The translations under genes were made by a program, and so were the position numbers. From CBDCVO01 sp965223085 (lineage in GTDB: Bacteria > Pseudomonadota > Gammaproteobacteria > Ga0077536), in contig OZ244981.1 in assembly GCA_965223085.1 (NCBI GenBank), forward strand, positions 4,030,001 to 4,094,000: 64,000 nucleotides of DNA, read 5' to 3'. Of the stretch, positions 1-8,694 are shown piece by piece (position 1 is the stretch's first letter; every line of letters starts with the position of its first letter). The notes beneath the pieces are model-generated. The model had not been told where the DNA came from. It saw nothing but the letters and a program-made list of their open reading frames with translations, and did not search any database.

Positions 1-93
1 CCGACGACGTCACGTTGCCCTCCCAGTCGATCCACTCGAACCGCTCGGCCCCATCGAAGGCAGCGGTGAAGAGCTCGGGCTCCACGGTGGCGC
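1..93 (-). other. possible fragment of a GC-rich coding sequence, cut at the window edge
   Basis: Read on the minus strand, these bases give one open, protein-like stretch (for example ELFTAAFDGAERF, then EWIDWEG) with almost every third codon position G or C. That is richer than the thioesterase sequence that follows on the other strand from about position 94. The family is not recognised. It is either the edge of a neighbouring leftward gene or a foreign piece joined to the thioesterase remnant. The stretch is too short for more. Confidence 0.3.
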
Positions 94-398
94 TTGAAGC
101 ACATATTACTTACCAAAACGAGGCGGCGTTGGGTGAAGAGCTCGTCGTGCATTCGCGAATTTTGGATTGCGACGCGAAGCGTACGCATCTGTATCAAGAA
201 ATGTATCGCGGTGATGATTTGCTCGCGACGCAAGAAACCCTATCGATTAGCTTTGATCTATCGGCGCGCAAAAGTTGTGCTTTTGAACCGTACATCGCAG
301 CAAACATCAAGCAGCTTCATGAAGCGCAGAAATCCTTACCGCGTCCCGAGTGGGTCGGACGTACGGTTGGGATTAGGAGACGTAAGCCGGAGTCTTAG
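94..398 (+). pseudogene. 5'-truncated hotdog thioesterase (betainyl-CoA thioesterase-like)
   Basis: The reading frame from about residue VALEAHITYQNEA onwards resembles the C-terminal two thirds of the acyl-CoA thioesterases found with, or fused to, carnitine 3-dehydrogenase. Those use a hotdog fold to hydrolyse betainyl-CoA-like thioesters. Recognisable blocks are EAHITYQNEA, RTHLYQEMY, LPRPEWVGR and a C-terminal GIRR. The first ~25 codons of the open frame (from 15) do not look like this family and read better on the opposite strand, so the N-terminal strands and helix of the fold are missing. An IS481 element begins 22 bp after the stop codon. It is most likely a dead remnant. The family call is from memory of the motifs, and a related 4HBT thioesterase is possible. 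Confidence 0.5.
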
Positions 399-420
399 GC
401 GAGCCGCGGAGTTGCGTAAA

Positions 421-1623
421 CTGTAGAAGTTTCGATTTGATCTGACACTTGAGTTGAAAAGACGAGGGTTACCGGTTTTGATGGAGATACCACTCAACCA
501 TTAGAACCGAAGAGGTAACCCTCATGTTGAATACTAACGATAAAGTCATTAAGCACAAGGTTGGATTACTGAATCTGGCCGAAGAACTGGGTAACGTATC
601 GAAAGCGTGCCAGATCATGGGTTTATCCCGTGATACGTTTTACCGTTATAAGGCGGCGGTAGAAGACGGTGGTATCGAATCGCTGATCGAGGCGAATCGC
701 CGCAAACCGAACCCGAAAAATCGCATCAACCCGGTGATTGAAGAAGCGGTGGTTGCGTATGCGCTAGAGCAGCCGGCGCACGGGCAGGTGCGCACGAGCA
801 ACGAGCTGCGCAAACGGGGTGTGATCGTTTCCCCGTCGGGAGTTCGCTGCGTGTGGTTACGTCACGAACTCTCTTGCTTTAAAGACCGGCTAAAGGCCCT
901 CGAGGTGAAGGTTGCCGCAGACGGCCTGGTGCTCACCGAGGCTCAAATCGCGGCTCTGGAGAAGAAACAGCACGACGATGAGGTCGCCGGCGAAATTGAA
1001 ACGGCTCATCCCGGATATCTGGGTTCCCAAGATACCTTCTATGTCGGCACGCTGAAGGGCGTTGGCCGGATTTACCAGCAGACGTTTGTCGATACCTACA
1101 GCAAGGTTGCGGCGGCGAAGCTGTACACGACGAAGGCGCCGCTGACAGCTGCTGATCTGCTCAACGACCGAGTCTTGCCATTATTCGAAGAGCGCGAGCT
1201 TCCGCTGTTGCGGATCTTGACCGACCGGGGCACCGAGTATTGTGGACGGGTCGAACAGCACGACTACGAACTCTATCTGGCGGTCAACGACATCGACCAC
1301 ACGAAGACCAAAGCAAAATCACCGCAGACGAACGGGATCTGCGCGCGCTTTCACAAAACCATTCTGAATGAGTTTTACCAAATCACGTTCCGGAAAAAGG
1401 TCTATGAGAATATCGAATCCCTGCAGCGGGACCTCGACGAGTGGTTAGACTATTACAACCACGAGCGAACGCATCAGGGTAAAATGTGCTGTGGTCGAAC
1501 GCCGATGGAAACGCTCATCGACGGAAAACAAGTTTGGCAGGAGAAAAAATTAAACTAGACTTCGACTGACAAAAATATCTCCGAAAAATCGGTAACCGTC
1601 AGATCGGGTTGTAACTTCTACAG
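421..1623 (+). mobile_element. IS481-family insertion sequence
   Basis: A 26-bp imperfect inverted repeat bounds the element: CTGTAGAAGTT at 421 on the plus strand and the matching end at 1598-1623 read on the minus strand, with both copies finishing in GATCTGAC. It encloses a single transposase gene. No convincing target-site duplication was found (flanks GTAAA and ATTAA). It separates a thioesterase remnant from an IS110 remnant. Confidence 0.8.
524..1558 (+). CDS. IS481-family DDE transposase, catalytic Glu replaced by Ala
   Basis: This 344-residue transposase would cut and rejoin the IS ends. It has an N-terminal helix-turn-helix (residues ~12-45, GNVSKACQIMGLSRDTFYRY) and an rve integrase core (~160-330). 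The first two catalytic acids are visible as D170 (GSQDTFYVG) and D234 (LTDRGTEYCG). The third, normally Glu in NGICERFHKT, reads Ala at residue 274 (NGICARFHKT; codon GCG at 1343-1345), so the enzyme is probably inactive although the frame is intact. The ATG is preceded by AGAGGTAACC, a good ribosome binding site. Length is normal for the family. Confidence 0.85.
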   Translation: MLNTNDKVIKHKVGLLNLAEELGNVSKACQIMGLSRDTFYRYKAAVEDGGIESLIEANRRKPNPKNRINPVIEEAVVAYALEQPAHGQVRTSNELRKRGVIVSPSGVRCVWLRHELSCFKDRLKALEVKVAADGLVLTEAQIAALEKKQHDDEVAGEIETAHPGYLGSQDTFYVGTLKGVGRIYQQTFVDTYSKVAAAKLYTTKAPLTAADLLNDRVLPLFEERELPLLRILTDRGTEYCGRVEQHDYELYLAVNDIDHTKTKAKSPQTNGICARFHKTILNEFYQITFRKKVYENIESLQRDLDEWLDYYNHERTHQGKMCCGRTPMETLIDGKQVWQEKKLN

Positions 1624-1783
1624 ATTAAGATCTGTGCGCGCTCGGGGTTGCCACGATCTATACCCAGGTGCTCGGGGTCAGTAACCTTGCGACCTAAGGA
1701 AGCATGCGTGGGCCTCCCGATTTCCTCTTAACCTCTCGGCTCGATGGCTGTTCCTTCAGGAGAACAATCTGGCAAGCGGCCTA

Positions 1784-2771
1784 TCAGGCCGTGATGGCCG
1801 CCGCTCGATGCAGCGACTCCCACACGAACCGGACCATCTCCCGCGCGCACGCCACTTTCACCTTGTTGGGAGGCTTGCCGGCCTGCAGCAGACGATGGTG
1901 CTTTTTGTCTAACCGCGTCAGGCAACGGTCCGCGATAGCGACGAGCTCTGGCGATGTGCCCGCGCGTCGGGCCTTGATGGCCCGGCTCAGTTGAGTAGAC
2001 CTGTAGCCCCGCTGATTCGCTTCGATGAGCGCGGTACGCAAGTAGCGGTTCCCCTGACGGGTGCTCCCGAAACGATGCGACTTTCCGCCTGAAGCGTACT
2101 CTGCAATGTCCATTCCCATCCACGACACCAGCTGTCGCGCATGCGAGAATCGCTTCACGTCGCCGATCTTGGTGATCACGGTCAGCGCGAACAGGTTCTT
2201 GACCCCCTTCTAACAGGTCAGTGCCCGTACCGGCCGTTCGTAGCGTTCGCTGTTCGCCAATGCATCCACCGCTTCACCGTCGGCTGCCAACGTCTCGTCG
2301 ACCGACTTCAGCTGACGCAACAGCAACCTCAGGTTGACCTGTAAGCTCCCGCTGCACGCCTCGATGACGCGCTCCAGCCAACCCTAATGCAGCTTCGACC
2401 ACGGCGTGCACCGTAACCTCGGTGAGCAAGCCGTTGGCATAGAACGGGGCCAGATCCGATGCGTCCAGCCGATCGGTCTTCACCGCTTTACCCCGCCGGC
2501 TCGGGATGCTCGTCGGCGCCACCACGGCGCACGTGACACCGGCTCGTTTCAGATCCCGCTGTAGACAAAAGCCAGCGTAGCTCGCTTCGTAGCAGACCTT
2601 CAGAGCATCGCCTCCCAACGCTGCCCGAACGCTTTCGAGCTGTGACAACAGCGCTTTCAATGTTGGCCGGCAGCAGAAATCCAAACACTCGCCCGTCGCC
2701 TGGCTTAACGCAGCGCCGTGGTAGTTCACGTCGTCGACATCCAGCCCTACATGGATTACGGTCTCGTTCAT
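1784..2771 (-). pseudogene. IS110-family transposase, frameshifted and interrupted
   Basis: The N-terminal half (2771 down to about 2390) starts MNETVIHVGLDVDD and carries the DEDD RuvC-like start and the KTDRLDASDLA block. The C-terminal half (2179-1784) carries the transposase_20 block GDVKRFSHARQLVSWMG and the conserved serine region. The two halves lie in different frames: a frameshift occurs near 2390-2400, and an in-frame TAG at 2210-2212 interrupts the linker before KGVKNLFALT. It is a decayed copy and not closely related to the intact IS110/IS1111 element at 8609-10025. Its upstream end lies next to the truncated quinone oxidoreductase. Confidence 0.8.
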
Positions 2772-2819
2772 AGACGCCTCCGCTCTTTATTGACCACACC
2801 TTGAGGTATCCAGCCTGCG

Positions 2820-3626
2820 ATGGAGAACCCTCGCGGCAAGGGTGGGGCCGTCTATATCTTCTATACGCGCGGCCTGGCCGAAGAAGCGGCGGCGAAAGAG
2901 GTCAACGTGTTCGGACTCCCGGACGATTTCGAGTTCGCGCGTGCCGTCGGACTCACGAATTCCTACGCCACGACCTGCGCCGCGCTCACGTGGCCGCGCC
3001 TGCTCGATGTCGAGGCCGGTCAGTGGCTGCTCGTGCACGGCGCCGGCGGCGGGGTCGGCATTGCCGCGGTCGAAATCGGCAAGATCCGCGGCGCCACGGT
3101 CGTCGCCACCGCAGGCTCCCGGAGCAAGCTCGATGCCGCGACCGCGCACGGTGCGGACCACGTGATCAACTACCGCGAAAAGGATTTTCGCGACGAAGTG
3201 CTGGCACTCGCGGACGGCCGCGGTGTCGATGCCGTGTACGACCCTGTCGGCGGCGAGGTGTTCATGCGATCCCTGCGCCGCATGGCGCCGGAGGGCCGGA
3301 TCATGCCCGTCGGCTTTGCCGGCGGCGACATCCCGCAGATCCCCGCGAACATTCTGCTCGTGAAGAATCTCACCGTCTGCGGCCTCAACATGGGGTTGTA
3401 TTTCGGCTGGACGCCGAACGATCTGCGCTACGAATACGAGCCTCTCATGCGCGCTACCATGGACCGGCTGTTCACGTGGTTCGGCGAGGGGCGGATCAAT
3501 CCCGAGGTCGCGGTCACCTATCCGCTGGAGCGATTTCAACAAGCAATGGCGGACATTCTCGAACGGCGCGCGATTGGCCGCGTGGCCGTGGTGATGGACG
3601 AAGAAGCCGCGCGCCTCGGTTGCTGA
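2820..3626 (+). pseudogene. NADPH:quinone oxidoreductase (MDR family), N-terminus lost
   Basis: The frame encodes the nucleotide-binding half of a zinc-free medium-chain dehydrogenase/reductase. It has the Rossmann motif VHGAGGGVGIAAVEIGK (about residues 69-85), then ATAGSRSKLD, GADHVINYREKDF and DPVGGEVF. This family normally starts with a ~120-residue GroES-like catalytic domain, which is absent. The first ~16 residues (MENPRGKGGAV) look like read-through of the adjacent IS110 end. The IS110 remnant therefore appears to have removed the promoter and the first third of the gene. It converges with the FAD oxidoreductase gene, 52 bp away. Substrate unknown. Confidence 0.75.
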
Positions 3627-3678
3627 ACGCGTCTACCGGATTTCGGATCGGTACTGCGCTGCATCTTGCAGGATGCGG

Positions 3679-4980
3679 TCAGACGAACCGACTCTTGAGC
3701 CGCGCCAGCGGCGCCATACCAAAGCGCAGGCCGGCGCCCAATAGGGCGGCTCCGCGAATCGGGTCCGGCGTCGCGACGGGAAACGCACATGAATTCTCGT
3801 CACCCGTGCGCAACAACGAACACAATTCGCGACCCATTGCGGTGGCCAGAATGATACCGTTCGCACAATAACCGTTGGCGGCGAATACACGGTCGGCGAG
3901 ACGGTAGACGCGCGGCACCACGAGCGGTTGCGAAGCCGTGTGCCCGAAGTGCACGTAGCGCCACTCCGGCAGTGCGATATCCGGGAAGATACGGCGGAAT
4001 TTGCGCATGAACTGCCGTGCGACCGTTGCGGCATCGTAATTTGGAAAGATCGGTGCCAGCGTCGACGTCCCCAGTCGCCCTTCGCGATCGAAGCGCAGGC
4101 TGAACAGGTTCGTGTAATCGAAATCGATGAACGCCTGACCACGCGGCAGCAGGACATCGCACAAGCCCGGCGCCGGTGCCGTCGCAACAAAGGCGTAGGT
4201 GGCATTGACGTAGGTCCGCGCCAGAACGGGCCAGAGGTTTCCGCCATAAGCGTTCGTTGCGAGCACGACCTGGTCCGCGCGAAGCTCCCCGCCCGCAGTA
4301 CGCAGCACCCAGCGCCCCGCTACCTGCTCCATGGAATCGACAGCGGAATCGTTGAACAAACGCGCGCCGGCAGACGCCGCGGCCCGCGCGAGGCCGCGCA
4401 CGTAGGCCAGCGGATTCACGAGGCCGGCATCGTTGAAGCGCAACCCGCAGCGATAACGATTGCTCGGCACGACCTCGGCGATGTCGCCCGCCTCGAGTAC
4501 TTCGACATCGGCACCGCAATCCCGCCATTGCCGCCCTTCTTCCTCGATCGCCCTGCGGCGGCGATCTGACAGCGATGCATGGACGTGGGGCGTCTTCGTA
4601 TAATCGCAAGCGAAAGCATGGTGCGAAATCAGTTCCGGGATGAGGCGGCGCGAGGTGTCGATAATGATGTGGTTCAGGCGCCGGCCGCGGTCCTGCCCGC
4701 ATCTCGCGATCACGTCCGCGGGCAACGTATTGAAGAACCAGTGCGGAGAAAGCCAGCCCGCGCTGCGGCCGGACGCTCCAGCGCCGGGGTAGGATGCGTC
4801 GATCAGCGCGACGTCGCTCCCGGCGTTGGCGAGGTGCAGGGCCGTAGAACATCCGGTGTAGCCGGACCCGACGACCGCGACCTCGACATCGACGGATCCG
4901 GTCAACCGTGGATAATCCGCGGCGGCCGCTGCGGTTTCCTCCCACACGGATCGGCTGCGGTTGTCCCAGTCCATCGGCAC
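3679..4980 (-). CDS. FAD-dependent amine/amino-acid oxidoreductase (DAO family)
   Basis: This 433-residue cytosolic flavoprotein would oxidise a C-N bond of an amine or amino acid with FAD. The dinucleotide-binding motif VAVVGSGYTGCSTALHLA is at residues ~34-51, and GAGASGRSAGW, typical of the DAO family (glycine oxidase, sarcosine oxidase, gamma-glutamylputrescine oxidase PuuB), follows at ~66. A C-terminal FAD-contacting block (NGYCANGIILATAMG) is present. Length matches PuuB-like members. It is the last gene of a leftward operon with the amidohydrolase (13 bp upstream) and the zinc-ribbon protein. The substrate cannot be read from sequence. Confidence 0.85.
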   Translation of the reverse strand: MPMDWDNRSRSVWEETAAAAADYPRLTGSVDVEVAVVGSGYTGCSTALHLANAGSDVALIDASYPGAGASGRSAGWLSPHWFFNTLPADVIARCGQDRGRRLNHIIIDTSRRLIPELISHHAFACDYTKTPHVHASLSDRRRRAIEEEGRQWRDCGADVEVLEAGDIAEVVPSNRYRCGLRFNDAGLVNPLAYVRGLARAAASAGARLFNDSAVDSMEQVAGRWVLRTAGGELRADQVVLATNAYGGNLWPVLARTYVNATYAFVATAPAPGLCDVLLPRGQAFIDFDYTNLFSLRFDREGRLGTSTLAPIFPNYDAATVARQFMRKFRRIFPDIALPEWRYVHFGHTASQPLVVPRVYRLADRVFAANGYCANGIILATAMGRELCSLLRTGDENSCAFPVATPDPIRGAALLGAGLRFGMAPLARLKSRFV

Positions 4981-4993
4981 CCCCGTCGACGAA

Positions 4994-5890
4994 TTACAGA
5001 CCCAGCATCTTCTGGGCGTTACCGCCCATGATCATCGCAACGTCCGCATCGTCGAGGGCCGGCACGAGATTTTGTTGTTCCTGGTAGACCTTAACCTTCT
5101 GGATCACGTCGATGCCCTCGGTCTTCGGATCCGTCAGCGGATAATCTGAGCCGTACATGATCCTGTCGATCAATCCCCAGTGCTTCGCCCAGGCGAAAAT
5201 CCGTCCGAGCCAGTCGAGCGGGTAGATCATGAACCAGGCGAGATCGGCGTGCAGGTTCTTGTGCGCGAACATCAACGTAAACAGATCCTGTGCCCATTGA
5301 AACCCACAGTGCGCAGCGACGAGTTTCAACTCCGGGAAGTTGTAGCAGATCGCGTCGAGGTATTCCGGACGGTGGTGTTTCAGAAACGCACCGTGGCTGA
5401 ACGTAAAACCCGTATGCAGGATACAGGGGATATCCAACTCGGCGCATTTCTCATAGAGCGGGAAGATTCGCGGATCGTCGGGATTCAGCCAACTGTACGT
5501 CGGATAGATTTTGGTGGCACGAAAGCCCAGCTCTTTGATCGCGAACTCCAGTCGCGCGGCCTCTTCGTGACCGCCCATGGCATCGGCACCAAAGAATGGA
5601 ATTACGCGCTTTTCATGCCTTTTGGCAAATTCCAGAACGAAATCGATGTCCTGGCGCATTTCGTAGGGATGCATCGTGGGCTGCCACGTGCACACCCAGT
5701 CGATTCCTTTCTCTTCCATTTCCTCGACGTAACGATCGGCATAGAACAAATGAAAGTCTTCCGGCTTCCACTTGTCCTTCCAGTCCTTGAACCACGCCGG
5801 CATGTCACCGAAATGCGTCTTGTGCAGCCACTGGGTGATGAACTTTTCGCTCAACCCGCCGGCTACGTGCGTATGGAAATCAACGATCAT
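4994..5890 (-). CDS. amidohydrolase family 2 (ACMSD-like) metal-dependent hydrolase
   Basis: This 298-residue TIM-barrel protein starts MIVDFHTHVAGG, giving the HxH metal-binding pair at residues ~6-8. Later metal ligands are suggested by CILHTGF (~157), VAAHCGF (~192) and the aspartate in YGSDYPLTDP (~248). The family (COG2159) covers decarboxylases and C-N or C-C hydrolases acting on carboxylated rings and amides. It lies between fmdB-like (20 bp upstream) and a FAD amine oxidoreductase (13 bp downstream) in one operon, so a catabolic or detoxifying role on a nitrogen-containing compound is inferred. Actual chemistry unknown. Confidence 0.85.
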   Translation of the reverse strand: MIVDFHTHVAGGLSEKFITQWLHKTHFGDMPAWFKDWKDKWKPEDFHLFYADRYVEEMEEKGIDWVCTWQPTMHPYEMRQDIDFVLEFAKRHEKRVIPFFGADAMGGHEEAARLEFAIKELGFRATKIYPTYSWLNPDDPRIFPLYEKCAELDIPCILHTGFTFSHGAFLKHHRPEYLDAICYNFPELKLVAAHCGFQWAQDLFTLMFAHKNLHADLAWFMIYPLDWLGRIFAWAKHWGLIDRIMYGSDYPLTDPKTEGIDVIQKVKVYQEQQNLVPALDDADVAMIMGGNAQKMLGL

Positions 5891-5910
5891 GACGGTGTCT
5901 CCAATGGCGA

Positions 5911-6216
5911 CTAACAGCCGCCGTGTTCGAGCATGTGCTTGAGGTAGCGATGCGGAACCGGCGGACGATTGTCCAGCGCGACCTTAGGCTGCCGCTCATC
6001 GAGCGGCAGCGCCAGACGCTCCTTTTTGGCGAGATCGCGATCTTCCGCGCGCGACGCGGCGGCGGCCGTTGATCGCCGCACGGCGCAGGCAGAAACGCGA
6101 CGCCGGGCGGGTCCGCCGCAGGCGGGGCAATCGGCCCCGATATCGGCCGCGGCCCGGGCGCACAGACGTTCGAACCCGACCCCGCAGAATGTACAGGCAT
6201 ATTCGAAGATCGGCAT
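5911..6216 (-). CDS. FmdB-type zinc ribbon protein
   Basis: This small protein (101 residues) starts MPIFEYACTFCGVGFERL, the FmdB/CxxC_CxxC_SSSS signature, with Cys pairs CTFC and CPAC forming a zinc ribbon. The C-terminal half is charged and ends RYLKHMLEHGGC. The ATG at 6216 is chosen because it gives the family's MPIxEY start and lies 6 nt after AAGGGGG. An in-frame ATG immediately upstream (6219) is the alternative. It is the first gene of the leftward operon with the amidohydrolase and FAD oxidoreductase. Relatives are often found next to amidase or amidohydrolase genes, with a regulatory or metal-related role that is not established. Confidence 0.75.
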   Translation of the reverse strand: MPIFEYACTFCGVGFERLCARAAADIGADCPACGGPARRRVSACAVRRSTAAAASRAEDRDLAKKERLALPLDERQPKVALDNRPPVPHRYLKHMLEHGGC

Positions 6217-6321
6217 CATTCGCCCCCTTGCTTCAACGATTCCGCACCAGCGTACGCGCCCGACGAGTAGGCAGTCATACAAAAACGGTATAAATTTGGG
6301 TCTCGAGTTCGGAGGCGACGG

Positions 6322-7785
6322 GTGACCTACCGCACACTGACTTTTGCCGACGCCGGCCGCTTACGCTTCGGCCGCTTTGCGCTGGACCGGCGCGCCGGCG
6401 TCCTGCGCTGCAGCAACAACACGGTCCATCTGCGGCCCCGCTCGTTCGCCCTGTTGAGCTATCTCGTCGCACGTGCGGGTGCGGTCGTAACCAAAGACGA
6501 ACTCCTCGATGCCTTGTGGCCGGGGCGGATCGTGGCTGACGCGGCGATCAAAAACTGCGTACGCGAATTGCGCCGGGCGCTCGATGACGATGCGGCCGCG
6601 CCCCGTTACATCAAGACCGCACACCGTGTCGGCTATCGGTTCGTGGCCCGTATCGATGTCGATACGTCTGACGATCTGTCCACTGTCGATTCGTTCCTCG
6701 GCGACGAAGACGCGTCACCGCGGCTCGCCGCGGAAACGCAACTCGCCGTTACGCTGTCCGAAACGCGCGGCTGGGGCGCCAGGGAAACGGGTAATGCCTA
6801 CGAACGTGCGCGCCGCCTGAGCGACGCCACGGACGAGGCCGATTACCGCCTGCCCGTTACCTGGGGACGCCTAGCATTTTTGATTCTGCGCGGCCGCTAC
6901 GATGACGCGCTCCAGGTTTCCCGGGGATTGATGCGCGAGGCGCAAGCGACGGGCGAATCCCGCTCGATGGTCTGGGCCTGTCTGGGACTCGGTACCTGCG
7001 ACACCTGGCTCGGCCGTTTTGCCGACGCGAAACGCCACTATGCGCGGGGGCTCTCGCTCTACCACGCCCCGGCCTATCGGGACGCCGTCAGCACCTATGC
7101 GCAGGACCCGAAAGCGACCATGCTGGCAATCGGCTCGCTCGACCTGTGGGCGCTCGGCGCGACCGACGAAGCAGAGCGGCAGAGCCGACAAGCCGTGGAA
7201 TGGGCCGAGACCATCGGCCATCCTTACGCACTGACGATGGTCACGACGTTTGCCGCGATGCTGAAGCAACTGCAGGGCGACATCGACTCAACTGCCGCGA
7301 TCGCGGCGGATGCAATGGCGCTCGCGCGGCGGTCCGGCTACCCTCTGTGGCATGCTATGGCAGAGATCCTGGGTGGCTGGGCCGCATGCATCGGCGGCGA
7401 TTCGCGCCGGGGTCTGGAAGCGCTGAATCATGGCGTGCGCGCGTGGCAGGCGACGGGCGCGCGCTGGGGCGCCGCCTACTTTCCCGGCCTCGCAGCGGAT
7501 GCCTATCGTCGCGCGGATCGGCTGCCGGAGGCCATCGCGGAGCTCGCCGCAGCCGAAACGGCCATCGAACAATCCGGTGAACGCTTTTTCGCCGCCGAGA
7601 TCTTTCGCCTGCACGCCGAGATGAGCAGCACGGACGCAACGGCGTCCGGCCAACCCGATTGCGCGGCCGCCGGGCGCCTCTTCAACCGTGCAATGGACGT
7701 GGCGGCATCGCAGCTGTCGCCGACGCTGCGGCAGCGTATTCACGACAGCAGTTCAAAATTCCTCGCACCAGCCGAGGGCACCTGA
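6322..7785 (+). CDS. winged-helix transcriptional regulator with helical-repeat C-terminus
   Basis: Residues ~12-110 form an OmpR/PhoB-type winged helix: FGRFALDRRAGVLR, then LRPRSFALLSYLV, TKDELLDALWPGRIV and HRVGYRFVARI, as in CadC-like regulators. No receiver domain or membrane segment follows. The rest (~150-487) is Ala/Arg-rich and helical, resembling TPR or MalT-like sensor repeats, so it is probably a cytosolic ligand- or protein-sensing activator. The GTG start is supported by GGAGG 6 nt upstream. It diverges from the fmdB-amidohydrolase-oxidoreductase operon across 105 bp and is the obvious candidate regulator of it. Confidence 0.75.
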   Translation: MTYRTLTFADAGRLRFGRFALDRRAGVLRCSNNTVHLRPRSFALLSYLVARAGAVVTKDELLDALWPGRIVADAAIKNCVRELRRALDDDAAAPRYIKTAHRVGYRFVARIDVDTSDDLSTVDSFLGDEDASPRLAAETQLAVTLSETRGWGARETGNAYERARRLSDATDEADYRLPVTWGRLAFLILRGRYDDALQVSRGLMREAQATGESRSMVWACLGLGTCDTWLGRFADAKRHYARGLSLYHAPAYRDAVSTYAQDPKATMLAIGSLDLWALGATDEAERQSRQAVEWAETIGHPYALTMVTTFAAMLKQLQGDIDSTAAIAADAMALARRSGYPLWHAMAEILGGWAACIGGDSRRGLEALNHGVRAWQATGARWGAAYFPGLAADAYRRADRLPEAIAELAAAETAIEQSGERFFAAEIFRLHAEMSSTDATASGQPDCAAAGRLFNRAMDVAASQLSPTLRQRIHDSSSKFLAPAEGT

Positions 7786-7814
7786 CCTCCACCATGTCAA
7801 AATGAGAAAAAGGC

Positions 7815-7870
7815 ATGAGCTTCGAAAAGATCCAATTCGGCACGACCTTGCGCGCACCGTATAACGTGGG
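7815..7870 (+). pseudogene. 5' end of a gene cut off by an IS91 fragment
   Basis: An ATG at 7815 preceded by GAAAAAGGC opens a plausible protein start, MSFEKIQFGTTLRAPYN, 30 bp after the regulator gene. At about 7870 the sequence changes abruptly to IS91 transposase code in another frame, and the original frame stops at TGA shortly after. It looks like the first ~18 codons of a gene co-transcribed with the regulator and destroyed by the IS91 fragment. The product is not recognised. Confidence 0.35.
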
Positions 7871-7875
7871 TAACG

Positions 7876-8604
7876 GCCCCGACCAATGCTGAGCTTGCGC
7901 GGCTGACGCAAACTCTGGCGCACCGTATCGGTCGATACCTGGAACGCCAGGGACTACTGGAACGCGACGCGGAGAACAGCTACCTGGCTGGCAATGACCT
8001 CGAGGCTGGTCCGATGGAGCAGCTGCAGGGTTCGTCGATCACCTACCGTATTGCCGTCGGGCCGCAGCAGGGGCGCAAGGTGTTCACGCTGCAGACACTG
8101 CCGGCGAGTGACGAGCCGTTCGCTGACGGGGTCGGCATGGTCGCCGGGTTCTCCCTGCACGCCGGTGTGGCAACACGGGCGGATCAGCGCCGGAAGCTTG
8201 AGCGGCTATGTCGTTACATCAGTCGCCCGGCAGTATCCGAGAAGCGCCTGTCGCTGTTGCGCAATGGCCATGTGCGCTACGAACTCAAGACACCGTACCG
8301 CGATGGCACCACGCATGTGATTTTTGAGCCGCTGGATTTCATCGCAAGACTGGCGGCGCTGGTGCCGAAGCCGCGTGTGAACCTTACCCGGTTTCGTGGG
8401 GTGTTTGCACCCAACAGTAAGCACCGAGCATTGGTGACACCGGCCAAGCGGGGCAGGGGCAACACGGCCAGGGTAGCCGATGAACTGTCAACACCCGCCG
8501 AACGGCGAGCGTCGATGAACTGGGCTCAACGCCTGAAGCGCGTATTCAATATCGACATCGCTATCTGTAACAGCTGCGGTGGCGGCGTGAAGGTCCTCGC
8601 GTAA
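7876..8604 (+). pseudogene. IS91-family (Y2) transposase, both ends missing
   Basis: The frame is open from APTNAELARLTQTLAHRIG, without a start codon, through ITYRIAVGPQQGRKVFTLQTLP to CNSCGGGVKVLA. This is the C-terminal part of an IS91 rolling-circle transposase. The zinc-binding N-terminus and the HUH/Y2 catalytic region are missing. The 3' end is cut by the IS110/IS1111 element, whose left end supplies the TAA stop. The order of events is therefore IS91 fragment first, then IS1111 insertion. Confidence 0.8.
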
Positions 8605-8694
8605 TGAAATGGACCCATCCCAGTTCTCAAGCGGCTTCAAGCGCGCCACGATGGGAATGGGTTAATCCATCTGAGAAAAATGGGAGGGTCCGAA

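Noticed and set aside
2141..2344. Plus-strand ORF opposite the IS110 remnant
   Set aside because: It runs antisense to recognisable transposase code and has no motif.
2787..3542. Long minus-strand ORF (251 residues) opposite the quinone oxidoreductase
   Set aside because: It is the shadow of a high-GC gene whose plus-strand product has clear family motifs.
3800..4945. 381-residue frame overlapping the FAD oxidoreductase
   Set aside because: Arg-rich, low-complexity shadow. The FAD-binding motif lies in the other frame.
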